DNA of 64,000 nt from NCBI RefSeq assembly GCF_003584015.1, contig NZ_QXFM01000145.1, positions 18,300-82,299 of the forward strand. Reading direction: 5' to 3'. The stretch is from Aurantiacibacter xanthus. GTDB lineage: Bacteria; Pseudomonadota; Alphaproteobacteria; Sphingomonadales; Sphingomonadaceae. The translations under genes were made by a program, and so were the position numbers. This document shows, piece by piece, positions 46,152 to 54,970 of the stretch; the first letter of the stretch is position 1, and the number at the start of each line of letters is the position of its first letter. Under the pieces are notes generated by a model. That model saw nothing but the letters and a program-made list of their open reading frames with translations. It did not search any database and was not told the origin of the DNA.

Positions 46152-46460
46152 TCAGCGCCGCCACATCAACTGTGCCGACTTTCCATCATCATCAGGAAAC
46201 AGCGCAGCGATCATCGGACGCGCGAAACTCGGATCATCGATACGCAGCCGCAGATAGTCGCGCTGCCTCTCATCCCTTGTGTAAGCTTCCCACGCGTCGC
46301 CGATCCTCTGCGGGCCGAACATCACATGGAAGGCCTGAGCGTTATCGGAGGAATGATCGTCATTGGGTACAAGCCGCAATGGTTCGTTGATTCCCAGCGT
46401 GCGGAGGTTTCCTTCCCAGCCTCCTGTCTTCGAGGGTTTGAAGGTACCGAGGACCGACAT
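46152..46460 (-). CDS. DUF736 protein
   Basis: A 102-residue DUF736 protein (MSVLGTFKPSKTGGWEGNLRTLGINEPLRLVPND... AWEAYTRDERQRDYLRLRIDDPSFARPMIAALF). This family is a constant small companion of Trb-type ICEs and conjugative plasmids in proteobacteria; it is thought to be DNA-associated but its role is unproven. It follows the DUF2274 gene by only 3 bases, at the tail of the trb operon. Confidence 0.88.
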   Translation of the reverse strand: MSVLGTFKPSKTGGWEGNLRTLGINEPLRLVPNDDHSSDNAQAFHVMFGPQRIGDAWEAYTRDERQRDYLRLRIDDPSFARPMIAALFPDDDGKSAQLMWRR

Positions 46461-46463
46461 AGG

Positions 46464-46685
46464 CTAGCCCTCCCCCGGCTTTTCCCTGCGCGCCTTGGCA
46501 AAGGCACGATCACTGGCCAGGAAGCTGTCGAGCATGGCGGGCACAAGGTCCGCCACTTCGGCCTTGTCGCCATAGGTCCGGTTGTAGATCGTCACATAGT
46601 CGCTGAGCGCATGGGCGAGATCGGGCGTGATGGTGATGGCCAGTTTGACCGGTGTCCGGTCGGGCAGTTTGGCGAGCTTGAGCAT
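46464..46685 (-). CDS. DUF2274 protein
   Basis: A 73-residue protein (MLKLAKLPDRTPVKLAITI, ALSDYVTIYNRTYGDKAEVADLVPAML) of the DUF2274 family, which always follows trbI in Tn4371-like trb operons. The fold looks like a short ribbon-helix-helix type DNA-binding protein. It lies 15 bases after trbI, so it belongs to the operon. Role unknown. Confidence 0.88.
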   Translation of the reverse strand: MLKLAKLPDRTPVKLAITITPDLAHALSDYVTIYNRTYGDKAEVADLVPAMLDSFLASDRAFAKARREKPGEG

Positions 46686-46700
46686 CGCGGCTCTCCTTGT

Positions 46701-48002
46701 CTAGCGGGCGCCCGCCCAAGGCCGCAGCACGATGTCCTTGTGGACGATCACGCGCAGCGGCCATCCGGGACGGACGGTGATAGTGGGCTGGATGTTGAGG
46801 TTCTTCGAGACGATCTGCTGCCCCGCCTGATGAGCGGATTGCTGGGTCGATTGCCGGATCGCGCGGACAAGATCGCTCTCGTCGCTGCCAAGTGTGAGTT
46901 CGGTGCCGACGCCGAGCAGTGTCGAGAGCGCGACGCCCTTGAGCAATTGCCAGCTATGGAAGTCGACCTTGTCGGCGAGGCCCGCATAGCCCGCGCTGTC
47001 GGTGGCGGGAAGATTGTCGATCTGAACCGAACTGCCATCGGGCAGGATGATCCGCTGCCAGATCAGCAAGGCGCGCCGCTGACCGAAAGCCACGACGCTG
47101 TCATAGCTGCCAATCAGTCGCGAGCCTTGCGGGATGAGCAGGATACGCCCGGTCACGGTATCGAAGACCGGTTCGGTCACTTGCGCCACCACCATGCCCG
47201 GAAGATCGGAATTGAGCCCCGTTAACAGGCTGGCGGCGATGACGCTGCCCGCCATCAGTTGATAGGGCGATGCCGGAGTCTGGAGCGCGTGGGCGTTGGT
47301 AATGCCGCCCACCGCTTGGCTCCCGACAAAATCGAGCTTGCGCTGCTGGCTATTCTGGTCCCGCTCCGGATCGAGCGCGAGACGCCCCGCCTGCTCGCTC
47401 TGGCCTGGCGCCGCACTGCCTGTGGGCGTGCTCTCCCCACCTGTGACCGGCGCCGCTGCACCACGCCCAGACGACTGGACCATGACGCCTGCTTCGCGGG
47501 CCTGCGCCGCCTGGGCAGCGATCCGCTGACGCTCAGCCTCGGCCGCCTGCTCCTCCATGGTCATGGACGGCGGCATGGCACCCCGATCGGTTGCCGGATC
47601 GATGCCGAGACCGCGCTGGTGCTCGAGGATCGGCCGCCCGAGATCACCGGGCAGCGGATCGCCCAGCACCGGAACACCGGGCGGCAGCTCGCCGTAGGTT
47701 CCTGGCAGATTGGCGACGGCATCGGCGGGCGTGCGCCGGTCCGCGACAGCCTTCTCATTACCGGTGGCGACCACCTGCAACGTCTTCGGCCCAAGTGCCA
47801 TCCAGGCGACACCGGCGATGGCGAGCGAGGCGCAAGCGGCTCCGCCGATGATCACACCGCGCCGGAACCGGACGACGCGCCGGGGTGCGGTGCGCAGGAC
47901 AAGCTTTTCCGCATTCTGCTTGGACGGTTCAGGCGGCAGCGCTGTAGATTCGCCGGGAGCACGCGGATCCGCGCCAGCGTTATCCTTGTCGGGGCCGCTC
48001 AT
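46701..48002 (-). CDS. trbI: TrbI (VirB10 homologue)
   Basis: A 433-residue protein spanning the periplasm. One membrane segment at about residues 48-70 (GVIIGGAACASLAIAGVAWMAL), a Pro-rich linker, then the VirB10 beta-barrel core: AGSVIAASLLTGLNSDLPG, VTGRILLIPQGSRLIGSYDS, RALLIWQRIILPDGSSV. In VirB systems this protein forms the inner layer of the core complex and responds to ATP energy. It overlaps trbG by 4 bases. Confidence 0.92.
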   Translation of the reverse strand: MSGPDKDNAGADPRAPGESTALPPEPSKQNAEKLVLRTAPRRVVRFRRGVIIGGAACASLAIAGVAWMALGPKTLQVVATGNEKAVADRRTPADAVANLPGTYGELPPGVPVLGDPLPGDLGRPILEHQRGLGIDPATDRGAMPPSMTMEEQAAEAERQRIAAQAAQAREAGVMVQSSGRGAAAPVTGGESTPTGSAAPGQSEQAGRLALDPERDQNSQQRKLDFVGSQAVGGITNAHALQTPASPYQLMAGSVIAASLLTGLNSDLPGMVVAQVTEPVFDTVTGRILLIPQGSRLIGSYDSVVAFGQRRALLIWQRIILPDGSSVQIDNLPATDSAGYAGLADKVDFHSWQLLKGVALSTLLGVGTELTLGSDESDLVRAIRQSTQQSAHQAGQQIVSKNLNIQPTITVRPGWPLRVIVHKDIVLRPWAGAR

Positions 48003-48979
48003 GGGCGTGCCCTCCCCTGCGCCGCATCGGTGCGGGAAATGCGCACGACAGCCTGCGGGTCTTCGCCAAGCCGCAGCTCAGCGGCGCCAAAGAGGCGATC
48101 GACGATGTAGTGATTGCCGCTGACACGGTAGTTGACCAGCTGGCTTTGCCCGAGCGGCCCGACCACAAACAGGGGCGGCGCCTCGCCCTGATCGAGCCGG
48201 GCCGGAAACTCGATATAGACTTTGTTGCCATCGTCCCATGCCCGGACGGGGCGCCAGGGCGGATTGTCGCCGGTAATGGCATAGCGGAAGCGCAGATTGG
48301 TGAGCGCGACATTGTCCGCCACCGGCCGCGCCTCCTGGGCACGTTCGTTTTGCCGCTGCAAGGCGAGCAGGCGATCCTGCGGGTAAGTCCAGCTGATCGC
48401 CGCCATCGCGGTCTTGTCGGTGCTTTCGAGCGCCAGATGATAGGCGCGCCGGTCGGTGGTGATGACCATGTTGGTTTTGAGCCCCGGCGCGAAGGGCTTG
48501 ACCAATATGTGCGCCCGCGCAGTTTCGCCGGCTCCGCTCGAGGTGTCGCCGATGACCCAGCGCACGGTATCGCCTGCCGAAACCGCCACGAGCTTTTCGC
48601 CGGGTTGGAGCGCGATATCGCTCACCTGCTCCGGGGCTGCGTAAAGCCGGTAGAGCGCGCCGTCGGTCCAGGGGTAGACCTGCACGGCGTTGATATAGCC
48701 TGCGCTCGACGGTTCGCGCGTCGCCGCACGGTTCGCTGCTTCAACCCGTGCCGTGGGAGGTCCGGCATCAACCCTGACCGACGGCGGCGGGAGAAGCTGG
48801 CCTGGCAAGGGCAGCGGCACGGGTGTTTCGACGATCTCGACGGGTTTGGCTGGTTCAGCCTCAAGCACGGCAGGCCGGAATTGCGCGCTATCGAGCGCGA
48901 TCGCTGGCGGCGGCGTCTTCCCGGCGCAGGCGGACAGCAGCACCATTACGGGAAGGGGCAGGGAAAGGCGGGCAATCAT
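47999..48979 (-). CDS. trbG: TrbG (VirB9 homologue), core-complex lipoprotein
   Basis: A 326-residue protein with a lipoprotein signal (MVLLSACAG, Cys at about residue 18) and the VirB9/TrbG pattern: DGALYRLYAAPEQVSDIALQPG split across a conserved region, HILVKPFAPGLKTNMVITTDRRAYHL, and a C-terminal YIEFPARL, NYRVSGNHYIVDRLF. It forms the outer-membrane part of the core complex with TrbI. The ATG at 48979 is used. Its end overlaps trbI by 4 bases. Confidence 0.92.
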   Translation of the reverse strand: MIARLSLPLPVMVLLSACAGKTPPPAIALDSAQFRPAVLEAEPAKPVEIVETPVPLPLPGQLLPPPSVRVDAGPPTARVEAANRAATREPSSAGYINAVQVYPWTDGALYRLYAAPEQVSDIALQPGEKLVAVSAGDTVRWVIGDTSSGAGETARAHILVKPFAPGLKTNMVITTDRRAYHLALESTDKTAMAAISWTYPQDRLLALQRQNERAQEARPVADNVALTNLRFRYAITGDNPPWRPVRAWDDGNKVYIEFPARLDQGEAPPLFVVGPLGQSQLVNYRVSGNHYIVDRLFGAAELRLGEDPQAVVRISRTDAAQGRARP

Positions 48980-49021
48980 GGACGGGCTCCTTTCTGTTCT
49001 GGGTCGGCAGCCGTCGGGGGC

Positions 49022-49774
49022 TCAGCGGCGGGGGGCTGCGGGCACAGCAAGGTCAGCTGCTTGCCCCTGCCACGGAGATGGGGATGGCTGGCCATCGAGT
49101 TCGCGGGCCCAGTCGATGGCATTGACGAACAGGCCGAGCGGGTTCTTGCGCAGGGCATCGGCCGTTTTGGGCGGTTGCATCGTTACGGTGAGCATGACCG
49201 TCCAGCGTTCGGTCTTGGCGAGACTCCCGCGCTCATAAATGCTCTCGGTCCATTTGACCTGAAAGCTGCTATCCGAAGCGCGCACCACGCTCGTCACCTG
49301 GACCGAAACGCTGCGCTGACCGATTCCGGCGAAAGGATCATTCGACCGCGCGTACTCGTTGAGGAAGATCGCCGCCCGGTCGGTGGCGAAGTCATAGGCA
49401 TCGAGCCAGTTGCGTTTCACCAGCACCGGATCGGTCGAGACCGAGCGGACATTCGATATGAAGCGCCCCAAATGCCAGGCGACCTGCCCGTCCGTGGGCT
49501 GGTAGTTCTGGATTGCCGGGGCGACACTGCGCGCTTCGCCGAGACGATCGACTTCCACCACATAGGGCGCGACGCGGCTTTGCATCGACTGCCAGACATT
49601 CGCACCGATCAGGACACCGGTGAGACCGAGGCAGGAAAAGGCGACAAGCCGCCAGTTCCGGGCCTGGACACGGGCCGAGCCGACACGCTCATCCCAGAGC
49701 TGACCGGCACGCTGATAGGGTGTCTCGGGCTGGGGCGTCACCCCATAGCGCTGGATCGATCGCTTGAAGATCAT
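49022..49774 (-). CDS. trbF: TrbF (VirB8 homologue)
   Basis: A 250-residue bitopic inner-membrane protein. The membrane segment lies at about residues 42-62 (RLVAFSCLGLTGVLIGANVW), followed by the NTF2-like periplasmic VirB8 fold: VAPYVVEVDRLGEA, WHLGRFISNVRSVSTDPVL, FQVKWTESIYERG. VirB8 nucleates the channel. A 42-base gap separates it from trbG; it is 5 bases after trbL. Confidence 0.92.
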   Translation of the reverse strand: MIFKRSIQRYGVTPQPETPYQRAGQLWDERVGSARVQARNWRLVAFSCLGLTGVLIGANVWQSMQSRVAPYVVEVDRLGEARSVAPAIQNYQPTDGQVAWHLGRFISNVRSVSTDPVLVKRNWLDAYDFATDRAAIFLNEYARSNDPFAGIGQRSVSVQVTSVVRASDSSFQVKWTESIYERGSLAKTERWTVMLTVTMQPPKTADALRKNPLGLFVNAIDWARELDGQPSPSPWQGQAADLAVPAAPRR

Positions 49775-49779
49775 GGAGT

Positions 49780-51114
49780 TTACTCCTTATCGCTGAGGTT
49801 GGGATTTGCGCCGCTGCCGGGCCGGTCTCCGTCGCGCAGCGCCTGCATCGCCATGTGCCGGCGATGACGGGCGGTTTGCTCGGAGCGCAGGCTCTGCGCC
49901 CAGGCGGGCATGCCGGCAGGTGATGCACCCGCCCCGGCCGCCGGCCCTGTGCCGGAGGCGGGCGATGTCGATGAGGTTTGCCCCGCGTTCCAGGCGGCCT
50001 GCCGGCCCTTCTCCACACTGGATCGAAGTGGGGTTGCGATGCGCGAAGCGGCCGCTCTAGCGCCTTGCGATGCAGCACCTCCGGCAGCGGTGGCCAGACC
50101 GGCAAGGCCGGCACCGATGCTTGCGCTCCCGGCGGTTTCCTGACCAAGCCGGTAGGCGCTCGAGGCAGCCGAACCCATCGCGGTTCCGGCCCGGATCGCA
50201 CCCATGCCGCCCCGTCCCGCCATCATCGCGCCGCGCGCACCGAGCATTGCAGCGCCGCCGGACATGATCGCAGCGCCTGCCACCGTGCCGACAGCGGCGC
50301 CCGCGCCGAGTTGGGGTGCGCCGGATACAAGGCCCGCTGCGATGCCCGGGCCGAAAATGCCGAGACCGAATAGGGTCAGCGCGCCCATCAGCAGGCTGAG
50401 CGCCTCGGCAATGTCCGGCTCGCTACCGACGAGCGCGGTCAGTTCGTCGAAAAGGTTGGTGCCGATCCCGACAATGACGGCGAGCACCATGACCTTGATG
50501 CCCGCCGACACGACATTGCCGAGCACGCGTTCAGCCAGGAAGCTGGTCTTGTTCCACAGGGCGAAAGGCACGAGGACGAAGCCTGCCAATGCCGTCAGCT
50601 TGAACTCAAGGATGGTGATGAAGAGCTGGATCGCGAGGATGAAGAAGGCCAGCACCACGAGCAGCCAGCAGATGAGCAGCACCGCGATCGACAGGAAATT
50701 GCCGAAGAATTCGGGGAACCCCGACAGCTCGGACACCTGATCGAGCAGCGGATGCGCCGCCTCGAAGCCGGTCCCGGCGATTGCGCCGGGATGCATCAAA
50801 TCGTCGGCAGAGAGGCCTCCCCCGCCCGCGGTTATCCCGAGGCCGGAAAAACTCCTGAAAATGATCTCGGCAAGCGTGCTGAACTGGCCGATGATGAAGG
50901 CGAAGGCCCCGACGTAGAGGACCTTCTTGATGAGCTTGCCCAGCACATCCTGATCATTGTCCATCGCCCACCAGAGCGCCGCCAGCGTCACGTCGATGCC
51001 GATCAGCACGCTGGTGAGAAACGCGACGTCGCCCGAGAGCAGCCCGAAGCCGCTGTCGATGTAGCTGATGAAGGCTTCAAGGAAGCCGTCGATGATGTTG
51101 AGGTCAGGGTTCAT
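49780..51114 (-). CDS. trbL: TrbL (VirB6 homologue), polytopic channel protein
   Basis: A 444-residue polytopic protein. The ATG at 51114 (MNPDLNIIDGF) is used; the frame extends upstream without support. About six membrane segments lie in residues 25-300 (for example VLLICWLLVVLAFFILAIQL and VSAGIKVMVLAVIVGIG). The C-terminal third is Ala/Gly-rich and polar. VirB6/TrbL forms the inner-membrane DNA channel. No trbK (entry exclusion) is visible in the 25-base gap between trbJ and trbL. Confidence 0.9.
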   Translation of the reverse strand: MNPDLNIIDGFLEAFISYIDSGFGLLSGDVAFLTSVLIGIDVTLAALWWAMDNDQDVLGKLIKKVLYVGAFAFIIGQFSTLAEIIFRSFSGLGITAGGGGLSADDLMHPGAIAGTGFEAAHPLLDQVSELSGFPEFFGNFLSIAVLLICWLLVVLAFFILAIQLFITILEFKLTALAGFVLVPFALWNKTSFLAERVLGNVVSAGIKVMVLAVIVGIGTNLFDELTALVGSEPDIAEALSLLMGALTLFGLGIFGPGIAAGLVSGAPQLGAGAAVGTVAGAAIMSGGAAMLGARGAMMAGRGGMGAIRAGTAMGSAASSAYRLGQETAGSASIGAGLAGLATAAGGAASQGARAAASRIATPLRSSVEKGRQAAWNAGQTSSTSPASGTGPAAGAGASPAGMPAWAQSLRSEQTARHRRHMAMQALRDGDRPGSGANPNLSDKE

Positions 51115-51139
51115 GGGCCAGGCCGCCTTCCGGGTGCCG

Positions 51140-51871
51140 TCAGTCGCGCGTGTAGATGCGGGCCGAGCCGATGAAGCGCCGGGTCTGCTCGCGGGCGGCT
51201 TCCATGGCCTGTTGCTGGCGCGCACGCTCGAGCGCTTCGGCGCGATATTGCGCCGCCATCATCTGCTGGATCTGAAGCTGTTGCTTGGCCGACAGCGCGA
51301 TGAGCTGGTTGGTCGCCTGAGCCGCCTGCAGACTGCCGGTCGCGGACTGGCTTTGGGATACCAGTTGGGCGAGGAGGTCGGCGTCCTCATCGATATTCTC
51401 GACCACCTGCGCCTGGACCCGCATGGTCTGGCGATAGCCCTGCATCGACGCCGTAAAGCGGGTCCGCGCCTGCGCTACGATCTCGCTGGTCGACAGCGCC
51501 GTGTCGAAGGCAGCGGGAAACTGCCGGCGCAGCGCCTCGTCGGTTGAGGCAAGGTCGAAGGCGATACCCTCGGCCTGATCCATCAGCGTGCCGATCTTCT
51601 GCATCGACCGGGTGATCTGCGTCAGCGACGAAAAATCGAGACGCTGTAGGTGCTTTGCCATATTGGTCAGCATCGACGCCTGATTTTGCAGCGCCTGGAT
51701 CTGATTGTTGATCTGCTGCAGCGTGCGCGCGGCTGTCAGCACATTCTGCGCATAATTGCTTGGGTCGAACACGACGCCGCCGAACTGGGCATGTGCCGGC
51801 GCGAGCGGAATGATGACTGCGCCAGTGCAGGCGATGCCTGCAAGGACGGACGCGAGAATAGGCGATTTCAT
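51140..51871 (-). CDS. trbJ: TrbJ (VirB5 homologue)
   Basis: A 243-residue exported protein: signal peptide ending HAQFG (about residues 1-30), then a helical bundle (NYAQNVLTAARTLQQINNQIQALQNQASML, split over two helices) and a Gln-rich C-terminal helix. VirB5-type proteins sit at the pilus tip and mediate contact. It overlaps trbE by 4 bases and precedes trbL. Confidence 0.88.
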   Translation of the reverse strand: MKSPILASVLAGIACTGAVIIPLAPAHAQFGGVVFDPSNYAQNVLTAARTLQQINNQIQALQNQASMLTNMAKHLQRLDFSSLTQITRSMQKIGTLMDQAEGIAFDLASTDEALRRQFPAAFDTALSTSEIVAQARTRFTASMQGYRQTMRVQAQVVENIDEDADLLAQLVSQSQSATGSLQAAQATNQLIALSAKQQLQIQQMMAAQYRAEALERARQQQAMEAAREQTRRFIGSARIYTRD

Positions 51872-54354
51872 GAGAAGAGCTCCTTCTGCTGGGGGTGGAC
51901 GGGGTCTTCCCCGGCGTTGTTCGCGCCGGGGAAGTCTCGGAGAAGCTCAGCGGCCCAACTGAGGCCGCGCACTTCAAGAAAGGCGGCGGGGAACGCGGCC
52001 TGCCCATGTTCGGCAAGCAGTCGGTCGATCAGCTGCTGTGTTTCCGGATCGGAAGCCCCGCACAGGCTGAGCGCAACCGGGCCAAGCGCCAGCTCGAACA
52101 GCCGATTGCCCCGCCGGGATTGCAGATAATAGTGCCGCTTGGGTGTCGCACGGGCGATCAGTTCGATCTGCCGGTCATTGAGCCCGAAGCGTTCATATGC
52201 GGCGCGTCCTTGCGGTTCGATCGCGCGGTCGTTGGCGAGAAAGATGCGCTGTGGGCAGCTCTCGATGATCGCCGGGGCAATGCTGCTGTCCGCGATGTCG
52301 GCAAGGCTCTGCGTGGCGAACACCACGCTGACATTCTTCTTTCGCAGGACCTTGAGCCATTCGCGGATGCGCTGGGCGAAGACCGGATTGTCGAGAAAAA
52401 CCCAGGCTTCGTCGAGCACCAGCAGCGTCGGCCTGCCGTCGAACCGCTCTTCGAGCCGATGGAACAGATAGGTGAGCACGGGCAGCACCACACCTGCCGA
52501 GTGCATGAGCGTTTCGGTTTCGAAGCACTGCATGGCCCCGAGGGCGAGACTGTTCTCAGCGGCGTCGAGCAGCCTGCCGAACGGCCCTTCCAGCGTATAA
52601 GGCATGAGCGCGGCCTTGAGCGCGTTGGACTGGAGCAGGACTGAAAGACCGGTCAGCGTCCGCTCTTCGGCGGGCGCACTCGCAAGGCTCGTCAGCGCCG
52701 ACCAGAGCGCTTCCTTCACCTCGGCTGTTACCTCGACCTTCTCGTGAACCAGCAGCGACGCAATCCACTCGGCCGCCCAGGCCCGCTCGCTCTCATCGTC
52801 GATAGCCTTCAGGGGCTGGAAGGCGAGACCATCGCCTTCCCCCAGCGCGTGATGCTCACCGCCGCAAGCCAGCACAGCGGCGCGGGCCGACAGGCCCTTG
52901 TCGAAGATATAGACCTGCGATCCGGGGTAGCGGCGGAACTGCAGGGCGAGCAGCGCCAGCAGCACCGATTTACCGGCACCGGTCGGTCCGACGATCAGCA
53001 TATGTCCGACGTCGCCGACATGGGTGGAAAGGCGAAACGGTGTCGATCCGCTGGTTTCCGCATAGAGCAGCGGCGAACATTCCGTTCGGGTGACCTTGGC
53101 CAGATGATCGTTGCGCACCGGCCCCGCCCAGACGCTCGACAAGGGCATCAGGTGCGCCAGGTTCAGCGTATGGACCAGCGGCTGCCGGACATTGGCATAG
53201 ACATGGCCGGGCAGCGACCCGAGCCAGGCTTCCACCGCGTTCACGCTCTCGCGAATGCAGGTAAAGCCGAGGCCATTGACGATGCGCTCGACAATGCGGA
53301 CTTTTTCGTCCGCCGCAGCGCGATCCGTATCGGACACGGTGATGGTGGCGGTGTAATATCCAAAGGCCACATGATCGCCGCCCAGCGCCTGCAGCGCGAG
53401 ATCGGCATCGGCGACCTTATTGTCGGCGTCGCTGTCCGTGAGCGGAACCGGTTCATTCATCATCACCTCGCGCATGAGCTGCGCGATCGACTTGCGCTTG
53501 TTGAACCATTGCCGACGGATGCGGATCAGGGTCTTGTTCGCTGCCGTCTTGTCGAGCGCGATGAAGCGGGTGACCCAGCGATAGGCGAAGCCCTGATGGT
53601 TGAGCGCATCGAGAATGCCCGGCCGGGTGGCGTTGGGGAAACCCATGACCGTCACCGTCCGCAGATGCTGGTCCCCCAGCATGGGCTCGATCCCGCCCGA
53701 AAGCGGTGTATCGACCAGCAGCCCGTCGAGATAGATTGGCGTTTCCGGGACCGCGACGGCATGCCGCTTCGTCGAGATGCTGCCGTGGAGGAATGTCAGC
53801 GTCTCGGCATCGTCGAGCGCTCTGACTTCGGCCATGAAGCCAGCCAGCAGATCGAGCACCCGGTCGGTCTCCGCGACAAACGCACGCAGTTCCTGCCGCC
53901 AGTCTCGTCCTTGCTGCGGAACATCGCGCTCGAGGAGCGCCCGTTCGGCCCGGCTCACCTGATCGGCAGGTGGCAGATAACAGAGGGTCAGGTGATAGCG
54001 GCTCTCGAGATGCTCGGCGCGCCGTCCATCGAAATGGGCCCGGCGTTCCTCATCGACCAGCCATGATGCTGCATCGGGAAAGTCGCTTGCAGGATAGCCG
54101 AGCGCCTGCAGGCGCTCGGCATCGAAGAACAGCGCCCAGCCCGAACCCAGTCGCCGCAGCGCGTTATTGGCTCGCGCGCAGACCGAGACGAGTTCGGCTT
54201 CGGTCGCACTTTCGAGATCGGGGCCGCGAAAGCGCAGGGTCCGCTGAAAACTGCCATCCTTGTTGAGCACGACGCCGGGGGCAACCAGTGCGGCCCAGGG
54301 CAGATGATCAGCAAGCCGGTCGGCGGTCACGCGATATTCCTTGAGGTTCAGCAT
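51868..54354 (-). CDS. trbE: TrbE (VirB4 homologue), channel ATPase
   Basis: An 828-residue ATPase. The ATG at 54354 (MLNLKEYRVTADRLADHLPW) is used because it matches TrbE N-termini; the longer frame overlaps trbD. Walker A GPTGAGKS is near residue 455, Walker B LLVLDEAWVFLDNP further on, then VVFATQSLADIADS and ESCPQRIFLANDRA, all VirB4-type. This is the second VirB4 protein in the window (the other is TraC). Confidence 0.94.
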   Translation of the reverse strand: MLNLKEYRVTADRLADHLPWAALVAPGVVLNKDGSFQRTLRFRGPDLESATEAELVSVCARANNALRRLGSGWALFFDAERLQALGYPASDFPDAASWLVDEERRAHFDGRRAEHLESRYHLTLCYLPPADQVSRAERALLERDVPQQGRDWRQELRAFVAETDRVLDLLAGFMAEVRALDDAETLTFLHGSISTKRHAVAVPETPIYLDGLLVDTPLSGGIEPMLGDQHLRTVTVMGFPNATRPGILDALNHQGFAYRWVTRFIALDKTAANKTLIRIRRQWFNKRKSIAQLMREVMMNEPVPLTDSDADNKVADADLALQALGGDHVAFGYYTATITVSDTDRAAADEKVRIVERIVNGLGFTCIRESVNAVEAWLGSLPGHVYANVRQPLVHTLNLAHLMPLSSVWAGPVRNDHLAKVTRTECSPLLYAETSGSTPFRLSTHVGDVGHMLIVGPTGAGKSVLLALLALQFRRYPGSQVYIFDKGLSARAAVLACGGEHHALGEGDGLAFQPLKAIDDESERAWAAEWIASLLVHEKVEVTAEVKEALWSALTSLASAPAEERTLTGLSVLLQSNALKAALMPYTLEGPFGRLLDAAENSLALGAMQCFETETLMHSAGVVLPVLTYLFHRLEERFDGRPTLLVLDEAWVFLDNPVFAQRIREWLKVLRKKNVSVVFATQSLADIADSSIAPAIIESCPQRIFLANDRAIEPQGRAAYERFGLNDRQIELIARATPKRHYYLQSRRGNRLFELALGPVALSLCGASDPETQQLIDRLLAEHGQAAFPAAFLEVRGLSWAAELLRDFPGANNAGEDPVHPQQKELFS

Positions 54355-54635
54355 GAGAGACAGGCCTTCTGCCGGAGGTGGCGAGCGAGGACGGTGGCGA
54401 AATCGGGATCGCGTTTGGCCGCGAACACCGCGATGCTGTGTCCGGCGAGCCAGAGCAGAAGCCCCGCGATCCACTGCTGAAGTCCCAGCCCCATCGCGGC
54501 GGCGAGCGTTCCGTTGAGGATTGCGATGCCTCGCGGCGCTCCGCCCAAGAGGATCGGTTCAGTAAGCGCGCGATGGAGCGGGACCTCGAAGCCCTCGACC
54601 TGCCCTGCCGCCGCGATGGAGCCGGCGCCGACCAT
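54348..54635 (-). CDS. trbD: TrbD (VirB3 homologue)
   Basis: A 95-residue membrane protein with two membrane segments (about residues 30-50 and 55-72: GLQQWIAGLLLWLAGHSIAVF). The N-terminal GFEVPLHRALTEPILLGGAPR is the TrbD signature. VirB3 cooperates with VirB4; here it overlaps trbE by 7 bases and trbC by 1 base. Confidence 0.88.
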   Translation of the reverse strand: MVGAGSIAAAGQVEGFEVPLHRALTEPILLGGAPRGIAILNGTLAAAMGLGLQQWIAGLLLWLAGHSIAVFAAKRDPDFATVLARHLRQKACLSC

Positions 54636-54967
54636 CAGACCAGCGCTCCGCCGCCGAAGCTGAAGAAGGACAGGAAGAAGGAACTGGCGGCAAAGGCGAT
54701 CGAGAGGCCGAAGACGATCTGGATCAGCTTGCGAAAGCCGCCCGATGTCTCACCAAAGGCCAGCGCCAGCCCGGTCGTGATAATGATGATGACCGCGACG
54801 ATCTTGGCGACAGGACCCTGAACGGATTCAAGGATCTGCTGGAGTGGCTCTTCCCATGGCATGCCGGAGCCGGAGGCCATGGCTACGGTGGGGAAGACGA
54901 GAGCCGCCGCGGCAATAAGCAGCGGGTTCGGCAAATGGCGTATGGCGGACAGATAGCGGACGTGCAT
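54635..54967 (-). CDS. trbC: TrbC (VirB2 homologue), pilin
   Basis: A 110-residue pilin precursor: long signal peptide ending AMA (about residue 31), short polar segment, then two membrane helices (AKIVAVIIIITTGLALAF and GLSIAFAASSFFLSFF). This is the VirB2/TrbC layout. It overlaps trbD by one base and follows trbB by 3 bases. Unrelated to the F-type TrbC at 7264 despite the shared name. Confidence 0.87.
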   Translation of the reverse strand: MHVRYLSAIRHLPNPLLIAAAALVFPTVAMASGSGMPWEEPLQQILESVQGPVAKIVAVIIIITTGLALAFGETSGGFRKLIQIVFGLSIAFAASSFFLSFFSFGGGALV

Positions 54968-54970
54968 GAT

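Noticed and set aside
48110..49867. 585-codon open frame antisense to trbG and trbF
   Set aside because: Crosses two real genes and their gap; no recognisable protein features.
51115..51139. trbK entry-exclusion gene between trbJ and trbL
   Set aside because: The gap is only 25 bases, so the usual trbK is absent here.
52744..54066. 440-codon open frame antisense to trbE
   Set aside because: Shadow of a GC-rich gene; trbE has clear Walker motifs on the other strand.
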